Shown: piece after piece, positions 11,901-23,559 of the stretch
Layout: every line of letters begins with the position of its first letter
Numbering within the stretch: the first letter of the stretch is position 1
Assembly: GCF_000003815.2 (NCBI RefSeq)
Contig: NC_049980.1
Coordinates: 8,600,196-8,664,195 of the forward strand
From: Branchiostoma floridae
Lineage: Eukaryota; Chordata; Leptocardii; Amphioxiformes; Branchiostomatidae
Direction: 5' to 3'
Length of the DNA stretch: 64,000 nt
Made by a program: the position numbers and the translations under genes
Notes under the pieces: generated by a model
What the model saw: the letters and a program-made list of their open reading frames with translations, nothing else
Database searches by the model: none
Told to the model about the DNA's origin: nothing

Positions 11901-14900
11901 GCAAATTTTACACACAGGTGCACAGGGGTTAAATCTTGGGTCACAAAAGCAGGAAATAGCAGAGGCTTTGAGAAGAGGCTTGCGCCCTTTGAGAAGAGCC
12001 CTTGACTTTGTTGGCTGCATAGTGATGTACATGTTATTGTAGTGTTCCAGGAAAAAGATATGTTGAAATTCATGTAGTCACTGCAGCTTAGTTTGTCCCT
12101 GACCTGGACTCGTGGACAATAGAAGGATGGTAAACTAAAAAAGTACTTTTGAAAAAGTTACCCTTGTCACCTCAAGTTTTTATCGGTTGCTAATTGAACA
12201 GTATATTATTGCATTTCATATATTTGTATTCCATATATCTGTCTTAAAAGGAAAATGTGAGCTTTGCACAAATATTCCCCACTGTAAGGGATTTGCGTGA
12301 GGGCTTTGTTGTTCTATGAAAGTTAGATGACAGAGGGATACGCATGACCTTTGTAATGTTAGCGTATACTCGTACCTGAGTGCGTATGACATGCCACACG
12401 ATACTATTTTTGCAACCATATATGGTCAGGTTAATTCAACGTCAGTACGTCACACGGCTCGACTTAGCTCGCCCTGCGAAAGCCTTGATAGTGTTTACAT
12501 AGGTAGGTGAGGTCATTGCAGCAAGGTGTTTGTTACCTTCACTAAGAAGGTCATAAATGTTTTTGGTAGTATTTTGGCGTGTGCATGCGTGTGTGTGGCT
12601 AACATAAGAAGACCTGGATGGATTGTGTTGATAGTAGCTAGGTCTTGATGCGACTCTAAAATGATAAGAGTTTGGGCTCCTAGCAGCTTGTTACAGCACT
12701 GCAACTTGGAACTTGTGGTTTTGATATCTTGTCTATACTATTTTGCTAGGGTGTAGACTTCATATATTTCAGCCTGCTAAATGACACATCTGCTTATTGT
12801 TATAGCAGGTTGAGTAAGTATTTGTGGATCATCCAGTTGATGTTACCATCAGCATGCATGTCACAGCTGGTCTATACTCATGACAGTACTAGTGTTTATT
12901 TGGAGCAGTTAAACAGAATGTTATACTTATAGGTCATGTATTTTGTTGTCATGCAGCCAAATTGTGTCAGGTGATACATTACAGGCATTATGGAAAGCAT
13001 GAGTCAATAGTTCACATTGACAATTAATGTTGAAATTAGTATGCAGGACTTGAAATTCATGTTTTAAAAGTGTATGTATATGAGCTCTATGTAAGTATCA
13101 AGTCTATTCTAGGTGCGCCGGTGTGCCCACAATATGGTGCACAGTTCACATGCTGTACCCAGTATTTTGAGCCCTGATAATATATGCATTTTGATTTTGC
13201 AAATTTTACTTTTGCCTGTCCACTACAGTAACACTATTAGTATGTTTGATACAGTTAACATTATGATGTATGGGTTCAATTTGTGTTTTGATCTTATGAA
13301 ATAAGCTGACAGGTACCTGCAAAAGATGCAGGTTCAAAGATCTAACACGATAAGAGAAACCCTCTGTCTTTGGGGGAGGGAGTAACTCAATTGTGTACTG
13401 ATAATAATGCACTCTACATAATTAATCATACTGGCTTTAGATGGTTCAGCTGTAGTGATTTGCACCTGAATGGACTGCACCTGTCTACTGAAGGGTTGGT
13501 GGGAGCTGCACCTGTTCTCTCTGTGTGTATGGGATATGGGGTGTTTAAACACCACAAACAACCACCAAGAACCACAATTAGGTCTAAGGCCCAGGAAAAA
13601 AAAGTTGTGTCCTCTGTTTCAGTCCTGAAAAAAATAGGGTCTACTACTCTAGTTCACTTCTTTAATACAGGAATGAATGCCTTGTAAGTTGTGATACCAC
13701 GTTTTGTCACTTCAACTCAGAGATTGTCTTCTTTTTTTTCAAACCTTTTATTTTTTTTAGACTTTTAGCCTTTTTTTAGAGAATATTAGCAACATATTTG
13801 CCCTGTATTATATCTGTGTCGTTAGAGCAAGACGGTAACTGGGTAAAAGTGTTCTATTTGTAACGTTTGAAGTTGGTCTGCTCAGAAGCTGTGCAAATTA
13901 TATTTGATGTGTAGTGGACCAATGAGAATTGTGCACTGTGTGCACAGCACATAAAAGCTCCGAAGCACACTGAGTGAACCCGAAGTGCCTGTGCTCAACT
14001 GTGCATGGCTGAATGAATCAAGATGCCGTTTTCTAAGTCGGGGCATGTTTGGTTCGGAAGGTCTTGACAAATTGGTCCGAAAATCTTGTAACGGTCGGAA
14101 ACCAAATTTGATTTTTGCTCGGGCAAATTTCTTTGATGGGAATTTTCATTAGTGTTGGTTTTGTAACCGTTTTAAGTAATTGTCCATTCCACAAGTGTCA
14201 TTGCTTCATTGCATTGCAATGATTTAGTCTGATTTTCTGTTGAAAAAAAACAACAAACATTATAGTGCTACATGTAGCTTCAAAATGAGCCATACAAGTA
14301 CTGTATATATATATTGCCATAAGCACTAATGGTTAGTGTTGTGTAAACTCAGGATCACTGGTCCAGAGGTTCAGGTTTTGGTCTGGACTTTAAACTCCAG
14401 ACCTAAACCCACCTGAGTTTCATGATGTAGCATTAAATTTTACACGCAATTTAAAAAAACGTGCATACTAAACCATATAAAGTCAGTAGTAAATATAAAT
14501 GTTCAGTAATAAACACAATATCAACAAATTAGTTTTTTCCAACACGCATTTCACGATCTATCATAATGGAAGGTTTATGTCAAACAAAAAGGAGAATATG
14601 AACTAGAAAGTTTTTTTTGCAATTTAAAAACTTTTTTCACTGAACCTAAACATTTTCTGAGTCTAGTTCCTATTCTGTGCACAGATATACATCACTAGCA
14701 GTGATATTGGTAGTTAATTTCAGTGCAGAATTCGGTGGAAGCTATTCGTTATCGATCTTTATTCCCCGCCCTAACTGCCATGAATGGACTACATGTTCAT
14801 CACGGCTGATAAACGACATCTGCACAGCCTGTAATCGTGGCAGTGACCTTGCTTTGTGATTGAGTCTACATGGGCAAGAGCACGGCTTACGTTTCTCAGT

Positions 14901-17900
14901 ATAAATCAGCTGCGTAAAGGTTCCTTTCTTCAATACACGTCCGCACGAATACTATTATAGTGACAGTTAAAATCCTTGAACTTTCTTTTTTGGGAAACGG
15001 TCAAAAATTGATGTGTGCACGGATGTCATTCATGTGATAGAATCTATATGGCCTAATAATAAGAGAATAATCATTGATTTGTATCCAGTGCCTTATGGTC
15101 AGATTTGCTCTCTTGGCCATTGACCCCCGATGGAAGCATCGATCATAACAAAAACTGTTGTTGCAGATATGAAAAGTGATCCTTCGGATTGCCTTGTCCT
15201 TGGAAGTAATAAGGCTAAATGCACCAGAGATACTATTACTGGTATCAAAGGTGACAAGAGTCAGAGACTGGTAACTCTATACGGAGAATGTTTAAAAAAA
15301 AGTTAATGACCTTTCTGTTGCCATGGGAACAGCGAGACCTTGTGAGGTCAGCAGCATTTTGATGAAATATTGATATAACGTCTGGGTTGTATTGCAGTTG
15401 CAATATTGATCATGCCACCTGGTGTGGGAACGGTCCAGGTCCCATGTCAGGGCAGTATGCACTCGTGCACGGGGTTTACTTGGGCCGTGTTGATTGGATT
15501 ATATGGATGACATCCTCTAGGAACCCCAAAACTAGGAACCCCAAAACTGAGCATGCAAAAAAAAGGGTTACCCTCATTGTATGAAATCTAAGTAGCCAGG
15601 AAGGTTGAAGAAATGACTTAACACTGGAGTATACAGAACAACAGACTCTTCATTTTTGTTCTTTCACAGCTTCTCCTTTGGATTTGACTTTGGGATTCAG
15701 CGACTTAATCATCCATTTTTTAATATGCACTTATTCGCATATTTCTGCTCATTTTGCTGCTGCTTTGCACGTTGTACAGTATGAGTGAAAGCTTTTGGGA
15801 AGAGATGAAAATTGATGTTTGCGTGGATGTCATCCATATAATCAAATCAACATGGCCTTACCTGGCCTACCAGGGCTCGAAATATGCACCCAGGTGAACC
15901 CAAAATTGGAGCTGTGCACCCAATTATTTTCTGTGGGTGCACTGGTGCACCCAAATATTTTCTTAGGTTTATGTATGTAAAGATATCAAAGTATACTAGT
16001 ATACATCATATTCTTGACATCTAAGTTAGAAAGATGATGGAAATGTCTGTCATGGTACTTGTTTAAGAATTTGATAGCTTGTAACTAAGTTTTATTATTA
16101 TGTTATTACTTAGATTTAAGTGGTGCACCCAAATGTTTTTAGTGCAACCAATTTTTTAAGCTGGGTGCACCAGTGCATCTAATCCCAAAAATTAATTTTG
16201 AGCCCTGCCTACACACCATTAAAACACTGGGGCCTTGCTAGGTGCTTAGCAGCTAACATAAGTCCAGGGTGGAGGAAAGTAGCAATTAACAGAGGAGGAA
16301 TGTTAAGTGCCTACCCTGTAGGACTTGTACAAGTGTTGTGAATATATTGCCATTTGCCGGTGACGGTAAGCAGTACTTCATGGCTACGTTGGTATTTTGT
16401 GTGCTGGTTAAAGTATTAGTTATTTATAAAATTATTCTGCATATTGGGCTGTCACCATAGGAATATTATACATAAATATTACCAATTGAAGTATATGTAA
16501 TAAGATAAATCTTCAATGAAAAGTGCTGATTTTGTGTTTTAGCATGATTGTACTTTGGTTTCTGTATCTGTATAGTCTGTATTTACTATTTACATAGCCA
16601 CCCTACGGCATAACACATAACAGCTTTGCAGGCACACAGAGTGGCAGCAGCTGGTTACATTACACTGGACAACCTGTCACACCTTTGCATACAACTTTAC
16701 AAGGTATATAGTTGTAAGCTAATGAGGATGCCCCTATATGATACCAGAGGGAGAACGATTCCACTCTACACCATTTCTAGGGAAAATCAAATTTGTGTGA
16801 CAAGTAATGGTACACTTACTAAACATACATGTATCATCTGGAGGCTTGAAACCAAATTTGTGTTCTTGTTGTTTTCCCTAGGCTGTGATGAAGTTTCCAC
16901 AGGACTACCCCTACTCACCCCCCACTTTCCGCTTCACAACAAAGATGTGGCACCCTAACATATATGAGGTAAGTCTGATAGTACTTGTGTTGTAAATTCT
17001 TACAATTTACTTGTGTTCAGCCGGACAGAGTATGGAAGTTGAACACACGCCACTACCAGTGGACTAGCCCCCTGCTGTAGTGATTGCACAAAGTTGTGTA
17101 GCCCAGGGCTACTGAAACGGAGATGGGCGCTGCCCTATGCGCCATCAGGTGTGGGAAGGAACTTTGACTTTGACTTTGACAACCAGACACCCCAACACAA
17201 GGGTACCGGTACAGAAAATTCAGGTCCAGGTCTGGTTCAGGTCCAGAGGATCAGGTCCGGACCTGAACCTGGACCTCATTATCTGTGAAAACTTGTAAAT
17301 GGACAAAACAACAGGTCCATTTCAGTACAAAGGAATCTGTTTAGTGGAGTGTCCAACTCCCACTGGAGTTTTCAAACCCTATCATGATGTAGACAACATT
17401 AACTGCTTGACCAAGTTTGACTGTAGAAACTTGGTAATATAATTTGTTCATTTTCTATTCGGTCCAAGATCCGGTTTACTGATTTTTTCAGGTTCGTTTT
17501 TTTTTTCAAACCTGTCCAACGAGAAAAAAATGAGAAGTCAACATTTTAATCAATTAAGACAAAAATGAGTGAAGACTAAAATGACAGATTAAAATCTTAA
17601 GCTGGGAAATCACCTTTAGATAAGCACTCTTTATAACTTATTGACAAGAGCATTTGTCTGTGGGTAGGAGTTTGATTGACAGATGTCTGTCACCATGTTG
17701 TACAGAATGGAGATGTGTGCATTTGTCTGTGAGTTGGAGTTTGATTGACAGATGTCTGCCCATGTTGTACAGAATGGAGATGTGTGTATTTGTCTGTGGG
17801 TTGGAGTTTGATTGACAGATGTCTGTCCATGTTGTACAGAATGGAGATGTGTGCATCTCGATCCTCCATCCGCCTGTGGATGACCCCCAGAGCGGAGAGC

Positions 17901-20900
17901 TGCCGTCAGAGCGGTGGAACCCAACACAGAATGTCAGGTACCTGTCAATATAGTGTCATGTACAGCTGTTTGTCCCTTTAGATGGCTTCAAGTGTGTGCA
18001 CAAAATTATTCATGTTTCATTCAAAATGTATTTATGCTAAGTCCACTGTTAGTTGAATGTATTTCTATTTAAGTTGATCTATTGTTTGACTTTCAGTATT
18101 TTAAAAATTTTTATCAACTTTTTTTTTTTGACAAACGTAAACTTTGACTTTGATTTGATTGTTATTTAGTTCTACTGATTTACAGTTGTATTCATTTTTT
18201 AATCAAAATTTATGATGCTATATTATGTTCTTTTCTCTTCAGTTATTCTATTTTTGGGTTCAGGAATCCTTGAAAACTGCCAACAAGCAAAATGCATCTC
18301 CTGGTTATATGATTGAACTGAAATAAACATACAGCATGTAAAGTGCCTAAAAAGTTGTGCTAGATATTCCCAATCTTCAGATATAGCAAGTAGTATTATT
18401 TTTTTTCAGAACGATTTTAATGAGTGTAATATCGCTGCTGAACGAGCCCAACACATACTCCCCGGCTAACGTGGACGCATCAGTCATGTTCCGCAAGTGG
18501 AGGGAAAGTTCTGGCAAAGACAAGGAGTACGAAAACATTATCAGGTACGCTTCTCTTCGGTTTTCTGTGATCAAAATCTGTGTCTGAACATGTTGTGCAG
18601 TGTCCAAAATTCATTTTTGTGAATAGATGCACTGGTACACCAAACCTAAAAATCTAGGTGGGTTAAGAGATTTTTGGACGAGGGCACTGATTGATCCCTA
18701 CACATGAGCGAATAAAAGAAGGGGTTTAAGCGCTCATTCAAACAGGCCTTCCAACACCCAAAACGCCTTTCGTCCGCTTGGTGTTAGAACTCCTGTTTGG
18801 CCAAGTGGTCTATGAACCATTCCTTAATTTGCTCATTAACTGATTAATTAAAGGTTTGGAACAAACTACTACCCAGCTGGTACCCAGGCTAAAAATAAGC
18901 ATATTATTTATTAAGAAATGATTGTCCTACAGTAACCTGCCTGCTCCTGAAATAACCCCCACCTGTCAACTCAGTGTTTTTGAAGGCCCCTTGGTGGGTT
19001 GTTATTGAAAGGCCTGGTTCCCTTACATACCCTGGAGCTACCAACACAGCTGCTAATGGTTGTACTTATCCATGTGATGATCAAGCAATTACTGTAATCA
19101 GAATGAATGATGATGAATAAATGATAATTTCTAATCTTAGTAGATTTGATGAATTGTTCTCACTAGAGAAATGTACATGTAGCTTGGTAGCCATTCTGTT
19201 ATAAGGTCTTTGTTTATGATAACGTTAGTATTGACGAATATTTTTGATTCAATGTATACAACTGGATTAAAAATATGGAAAAATACTAGATATTTAAATC
19301 TCTATTTGACATCTTTCATCAGTGTGCAAAAGTTAATGTTTACTGAGACTTAACAAACAAGATGTTCTAAATAGTGTTCTAGATACACAAATACAGGTAT
19401 CAAACAAGATGTTCCAAACATTGTTCTAAATAAGCAAAACAGGTAACTAACAAGATGTTCTAAATAGTGTTCTAAATCAACAAATACAGGTAAGAAACAA
19501 GATGTTCTAAATAGTGTTCTGAATAAACAAATACAGGTGACAGACAAGATGTTCTAAATAGTGTTCTAAATAAACAAATGCAAGTAACAAAATATTCTAG
19601 ATAGTGTTCTAAATAAACAAATACAGGTAACAAACAAGATGTTCTAAATAGTGTTCTAAATCAACAAATACAGGTAACAAACAAGATGTTCTAAATAGTG
19701 TTCTAAATCAACAAATACAGGTAACAAACAAGATGTTCTAAATAGTGTTCTAAATAAACCAATCCAGGTAACTAACAAGATGTTCTAAATAGTGTTCTGA
19801 ATAAACCAATCCAGGTAACTAACAAGATGTTCTAAATAGTGTTCTAAATAAACAAATGCAGGTAACAAACAAGATGTTCTAAATAGTGTTCTGAATAAAC
19901 AAATACAGGTAACTAACAAGATGTTCTAAATAGTGTTCTGAATAAACCAATCCAGGTAACTAACAAGATGTTCTAAATAGTGTTCTAAATAAACAAATGC
20001 AGGTAACAAACAAGATGTTCTAAATAGTGTTCTGAATAAACAAATACAGGTAACTAACAAGATGTTCTAAATAGTGTTCTGAATAAACCAATCCAGGTAA
20101 CTAACAAGATGTTCTAAATAGTGTTCTAAATAAACAAATACAGGTAACAAACAAGATGTTCCAAACATTGTTTTAAATAAGCAAATACAGGTAACTAACA
20201 AGATGTTCTAAATAGTGTTCTAAATAAACAAATACAGGTAACAAACAAGATGTTCCAAACATTGTTTTAAATAAGCAAATACAGGTAACTAGCAGTTTGT
20301 TCCAAACATTGTTCTAAATAAGGAAACACTGGTAACTGCCAAGAAGGTGTTCTTTTAAGTTTTATACAAGCCAAGGGAAAATTATATTATATTTATACAA
20401 TAAAGTTAAACTTAAAGACACTATAAAGCATTGTTTCAAGTGCTGGAAAGTTTGAATGCTTTTGCTGGAAAGAAAAGAATCTACAACATATGCCAAAAAG
20501 CAGATACTCAAGCAACTGGATATGATTTTGGATGGTGGATACCATCTGAAAAGTCTGACCATTTCCAAAATCATAATAATTATCCAGTTGCTTAAATAAC
20601 TGCTTTTTTGGCATATGAATGAATGAATGGTTTTATTCGATTAATGTGATCCATGAAAAAGTATATGGCACAGGCTGAATTGCATACTTTTACAATTAAC
20701 ATATTAATTGGCTTAGGCAAATACAGCTCGAAAATACAGCGGAATTATAACTTGTAAGTTTGTATTTTTAAAATCGACAATAGACGCTATTTTAAAACAG
20801 ATAGGTTCAGCGTTAAACCGATGAGGTAGTTTTGACATGCACAATGCGTGGCTACAAATAGCTTACAGCATGTAACATGTTCAATATATGGCATAGAGTC

Positions 20901-21259
20901 CATTCAGCAGGTTGGTCATGTAAGGAAAAGGACTGATCTTATTATCTGGATGTCCAACCTTCATTGACGAATCAACAAGTTATAATATTATCTAATGTAG
21001 CAACCCTCTCCTCTTGTCCACCCGCCCCAGGAAACAAACCAACGCCACGAAAGAAGAGGCAGAGAAGGACGGAGTGAAGGTCCCCACCACACTGGCAGAC
21101 TACTGCATCAAAACCAAGCCCAAGACTTCCCACTCCTCTATGGACATGGCTGATTTCTATGATGATGATTATGACGATGGTGACATGGACGATGAGGATG
21201 ATGATGATTTCTATGAGGACGATGATGATGATTCAGGGAACGGTGGAGAAGGGTCGTGA
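5962..21259 (+). CDS. UBE2R: CDC34/UBE2R-type ubiquitin-conjugating enzyme E2
   Basis: A complete five-exon gene: 5962-6138, 16882-16968, 17840-17937, 18410-18544 and 21031-21259 (TGA). All junctions are GT-AG and in phase, giving 241 aa against 236-238 in human CDC34/UBE2R2. It is the E2 that works with SCF-type cullin-RING ligases to build K48-linked ubiquitin chains. Visible marks are the UBC HPN motif at residues 83-85, the catalytic cysteine at residue 93 ([11 protein letters not shown]), the Cdc34-type acidic loop ([16 protein letters not shown], 101-116) and a long Asp/Glu-rich C-terminal tail known to bind the cullin basic canyon. Intron 1 is 10.7 kb, intron 4 contains a 1-kb minisatellite, and the exon 3 acceptor is tandemly repeated. 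A single UBE2R is expected before the vertebrate CDC34/UBE2R2 split, so I use the family symbol. Confidence 0.95.
8097..8300. mobile_element. MITE with TACTGTAAATGC termini (copy 1)
   Basis: About 204 bp in UBE2R intron 1, bounded by TACTGTAAATGC and its reverse complement GCATTTACAGTA. The interior has repeated CGCGGTGGTTT / ACCGCGAA motifs in inverted arrangement. Related copies occur at 45014-45192 and 58585-58796. Confidence 0.8.
8521..8605. repeat. Perfect 40-bp inverted repeat with 5-nt loop
   Basis: The left arm 8521-8560 and right arm 8566-8605 are exact reverse complements, separated by CTAAC. It lies in UBE2R intron 1. No other copy is seen in the window. It could be a recent foldback element or a small-RNA hairpin. 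Confidence 0.9.
9010..9118. repeat. 27-bp tandem repeat, four copies
   Basis: Four copies of a unit around ACCGCGAAAATTAAATTTAA with a 27-bp period, in UBE2R intron 1. Because 27 is a multiple of three, several frames stay open across it; these are not evidence of coding. Confidence 0.85.
9398..9525. promoter_or_regulatory. Cluster of housekeeping-promoter motifs inside UBE2R intron 1
   Basis: Within 130 bases are ATGGCGG (YY1 type) near 9400, an E-box CACGTG at 9423-9428, the palindrome TCTCGCGAGA at 9435-9444, a CRE-like GACGTCAC at 9460-9467, an inverted CCAAT box (ATTGG) near 9484 and CCGCCATTTTT at about 9513. This combination is typical of TATA-less CpG promoters in animals. It could be an internal UBE2R promoter or the start of an unannotated transcript on either strand. 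The motifs are seen; promoter activity is inference. Confidence 0.4.
10308..10596. repeat. Direct tandem duplication of about 142 bp
   Basis: Two adjacent diverged copies run from GGTAATTTTCTAAAAAAA to CTGTCTCTGATGTG, in UBE2R intron 1. No coding potential is seen. Confidence 0.75.
13370..13687 (+). pseudogene. Possible fragment of a mobile-element SGNH/GDSL-hydrolase-like domain
   Basis: A 105-codon frame contains [14 protein letters not shown], which resembles the C-terminal D-x-x-H block (DGxHLSxEG) of SGNH hydrolase domains often found in repetitive metazoan ORFs. The preceding [14 protein letters not shown] fits the region before that block. No upstream catalytic serine block is present and the piece sits inside UBE2R intron 1, so it would be a dead fragment. 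The identification rests on one motif and is weak. Confidence 0.3.
14350..14550. repeat. Degenerate copy of the GGTCCAGAGGATCAGGT repeat family
   Basis: CTGGTCCAGAGGTTCAGGTT followed by an inverted segment CCAGACCTAAACCCACCTGA. This matches the start of better copies at 17205-17530, 33527-33955 and 52770-53195. It lies in UBE2R intron 1. Confidence 0.5.
15003..15060. repeat. Remnant of the ATATGGATGACATC element family
   Basis: Only the right-end-like segment (GGATGTCATTCATGTGATAG to TATGGCC) is present. It resembles the ends of the elements at 15483-15858, 24589-25018 and 45732-46120. Confidence 0.4.
15483..15858. mobile_element. MITE-like element with TTATATGGATGACATC inverted ends (copy 1)
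   Basis: About 376 bp in UBE2R intron 1. The left end GGCCGTGTTGATTGGATT and onward is mirrored by the right end terminating AATCAAATCAACATGGCC. No coding capacity. Other copies are at 24589-25018 and 45732-46120. Confidence 0.7.
15871..16207. mobile_element. CAGGGCTCGAAAT element, GTGCACCCA variant
   Basis: Termini CAGGGCTCGAAAT and ATTTTGAGCCCTG, flanked on both sides by CCTAC, a perfect 5-bp target-site duplication. Subterminal GTGCACCCA-type repeats replace the GTGCAGGTA repeats of the copies in LRRC49. It lies in UBE2R intron 1. The CAGGG...CCCTG ends with a 5-bp duplication would fit a non-autonomous hAT-like element (inference). Confidence 0.8.
17205..17530. repeat. GGTCCAGAGGATCAGGT repeat element (copy)
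   Basis: It begins with nested inverted CAGGTCC/GGACCTG motifs and ends in CCTGTCCAACGAGAAAAAAA. It is homologous along its length to 33527-33955 and 52770-53195, including the central CTGTTTAGTGGAGTGTCC segment. In UBE2R intron 2. Confidence 0.65.
17648..17853 (+). repeat. Tandem repeat of the UBE2R exon 3 acceptor (67-bp unit, three copies)
   Basis: The sequence GTTGTACAG|AATGGAGATG, which is the true acceptor and first codons of exon 3 at 17840, is repeated at 17773 and 17706 with a 67-bp period. Use of an upstream copy would shift the frame because 67 is not a multiple of three. Only the last copy continues into CATCTCGATCC (CISIL). Confidence 0.92.
19345..20335 (+). repeat. 47-bp minisatellite, about 21 copies, GT...AG units
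   Basis: The consensus unit runs from GTAACAAACAAGATGTTCTA to AAACAAATACAG. With this phase every unit starts GTAAC and ends ACAG, so each junction reads CAG|GTAAC, a fair donor that also carries an acceptor dinucleotide. Units fall into subtypes (CAAATACAGG, CCAATCCAGG, CAAATGCAGG) arranged in blocks, suggesting multi-unit duplications. It lies in UBE2R intron 4. Confidence 0.9.
20481..20618. repeat. Imperfect inverted repeat with CATATGCCAAAAAGCAG arms
   Basis: CATATGCCAAAAAGCAG near 20488 pairs with CTGCTTTTTTGGCATATG near 20600, and inner arms around CAAGCAACTGGAT/ATCCAGTTGCTT continue the pairing. A degenerate foldback element in UBE2R intron 4. Confidence 0.7.
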
Positions 21260-21276
21260 TATGCAACTGTCGTCAC

Positions 21277-21376
21277 NNNNNNNNNNNNNNNNNNNNNNNN
21301 NNNNNNNNNNNNNNNNNNNNNNNNNNNNNNNNNNNNNNNNNNNNNNNNNNNNNNNNNNNNNNNNNNNNNNNNNNNN
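21277..21376. other. Assembly gap (100 N)
   Basis: One hundred undetermined bases, 17 bases after the UBE2R stop codon and therefore in its 3' UTR. Confidence 0.99.
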
Positions 21377-23553
21377 CAACTACAAGATGCGCTCGGAGAC
21401 ATCCAAAAATGAGTCAACTCAAATTTCATGTACACGGGAGGAAAAATTTTGTTTAAGATCACTGTTGATAATGAGTTGGAAGGGGTTTAAGGAATATAGT
21501 GGCAACTTGTAGAACTAGACATGTCAATCAAGTTTTTTTTTTCTATGGTTTTTTTTTCTTCTTTCTATGGTTGTGTACAGATAAACTTATAAGCAATTTC
21601 ACCGATAGGAAGCTACGTCGGAACTTTGTCCTTAAATTTCTTCTCAATTCATCCAGAAGAGTGTACAGATGTACAGCATGTGTTGTTGGCCTGGCACTTT
21701 TGCCATTTCTGTGAAAGGCTGTCTTCCTTCAAAGCTTACCTTCCTATTTGAGAAAATCATAAAGACCTCACAAGTCTTCACAGTACAGTAATGAAATTGG
21801 GACGTAAGGTTTTAGGGGAAAGAAAAAAGAAACAGCCTTTAGAGAGATGGATTGACACAAGTGTCGCTTTAAATGGAGTGTGTTCTGGATATACTTTATA
21901 AGTTGTAGGTTTTGTGCACTTTGTTAAACTAACCCAGTGGAGAGAAAGCAAGAGGTGATGAAGGCATGTTACTACTTACCTGGTGTGTTATATGGCCGTT
22001 GCGTTAAAGTGTGCAGCGTAGCCATTGGGGGAGGGCCAGCCATGTGTTAACTTTCAAAAGGCACTATCTTGCGAGGGGTTTGGACCAAACCAAAACCAAT
22101 CAAACAAGCATAATAGGGCTCTGACTGTAAATTGGGAGTCTGTTTTAAACTGTACACATTTTCCTTGCATGTCTGTACAGGGAAAGAATGGTTTTATATT
22201 TGAACACGAGTCTTTGATGCATAAAGAAGTTGGTTTAGCCTTATGGATCTCACAGTGTGGAAAAAAATGTTAATTTTACCATCCCTATGTTATACCTGGA
22301 CTGCATGCGGTCCAATCATTTGTCTCTAATAATGGTTAAAGTTATATGTACATTCATCACATAAGGTTTGTGCAAAAGCCAACTTTGGAATGCTTCGTTT
22401 TGTAATCGTCATTACACAAACATTTTTTATCCTTCAATAACATCATAGCAACTTTTTTCGGCCATGTCTGTGGCAACCATTAACTAAAACTGATAAAAGT
22501 GGTTTCACCAAATTGTAACTTGGAAAAGAAGAATAATGGTAAATAAGGACAGTGCAAACTGTTGACAAAATAGTTTGCTTCATATTGTAAGTGATATTTG
22601 AATAGGAACTGCAGGGTGGAGATTCCACTTAAAGTGTGTTGTCCCGTATGCATAGTTGTTATGTGCAAGAAGAAAGTGTTTTTGTGTGTTGATCATGGAA
22701 TTGAAGGTTGCAAGAACAGATGCATTGGAAAAGCTGCCTTGGAGCTGTCATCGTTTCCACCGGACAGCATTGCAGAGAGGTACAAGGGATTTGGTTATCC
22801 TCCAAGACTTCTGTACAGGACAGCGTTTTCTATACCGAGGAAAAGAAGTTCTGATTTTGGCGTGCTATGGATTGAACTCTAGTTTAACTGAGAACGGGAC
22901 AGCTTGGTGCATGCTAGAAGAGCTGTACATTGCCTGAGCAAATTTGGCAGAGGCAAACGAGTAGTCATATGCCATTTCCATTCCTCCACTTTGTCTTGTT
23001 TTTAAAACTTTCTCCGTCCTCCTTAAGCACACAGTTATGTAATCATTCATGTATTTGGTACGATTTTCACCTGAGGAGGCGATGGAGCCATACATAGTGT
23101 TTGTATGTTTTCCCCTTTTTAAACTACAAGGAGACCTGCCGCATGCAGTGTTCTCTCTCTCTATTGGTTTGTGTGGAAACGTGGGACTAACCAATACTGG
23201 TGAGGGATTGGGAAGGTGTGTACTGATTTTAGCTGTCCAATGCATTACAGATATAAGGAACGTCTTAAACTTGTACAATTTAAGATTTCTTGGGAAGCAA
23301 GCTTCCACACATCATTGAATCTGAAGACGAATAAGGTTAGGAAAAAAGAATAATGAAGCAGCGCATGATAGCCATAAGACATGCAATTGGACAACTGAAA
23401 TTATGTTAACTTCCCATCGTCACAACTCCCTTACACTAAGCAAATAAGCTGTACAACCTGTCGTATAACCTGTATCTCTCCCGATATACTGGGACTCTGT
23501 ACCTCATAGCAGCCACACTCTGTAGGTATGTATTTTGCAACGGATTATTTAAT

Positions 23554-23559
23554 AATAAA
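23554..23559 (+). terminator. Candidate UBE2R polyadenylation signal
   Basis: AATAAA with downstream GT-rich sequence (TGGTCTCCTGTC). It is the best plus-strand candidate before the GALT 3' end. Confidence 0.35.

Noticed and set aside
22598-22937. Overlapping plus-strand frames of about 93 codons
   Set aside because: Two competing frames without family resemblance inside the probable UBE2R 3' UTR.
22865-23308. 147-codon minus-strand frame in the UBE2R-GALT spacer
   Set aside because: No recognisable domain, no splice context, and it overlaps the likely UBE2R 3' UTR.
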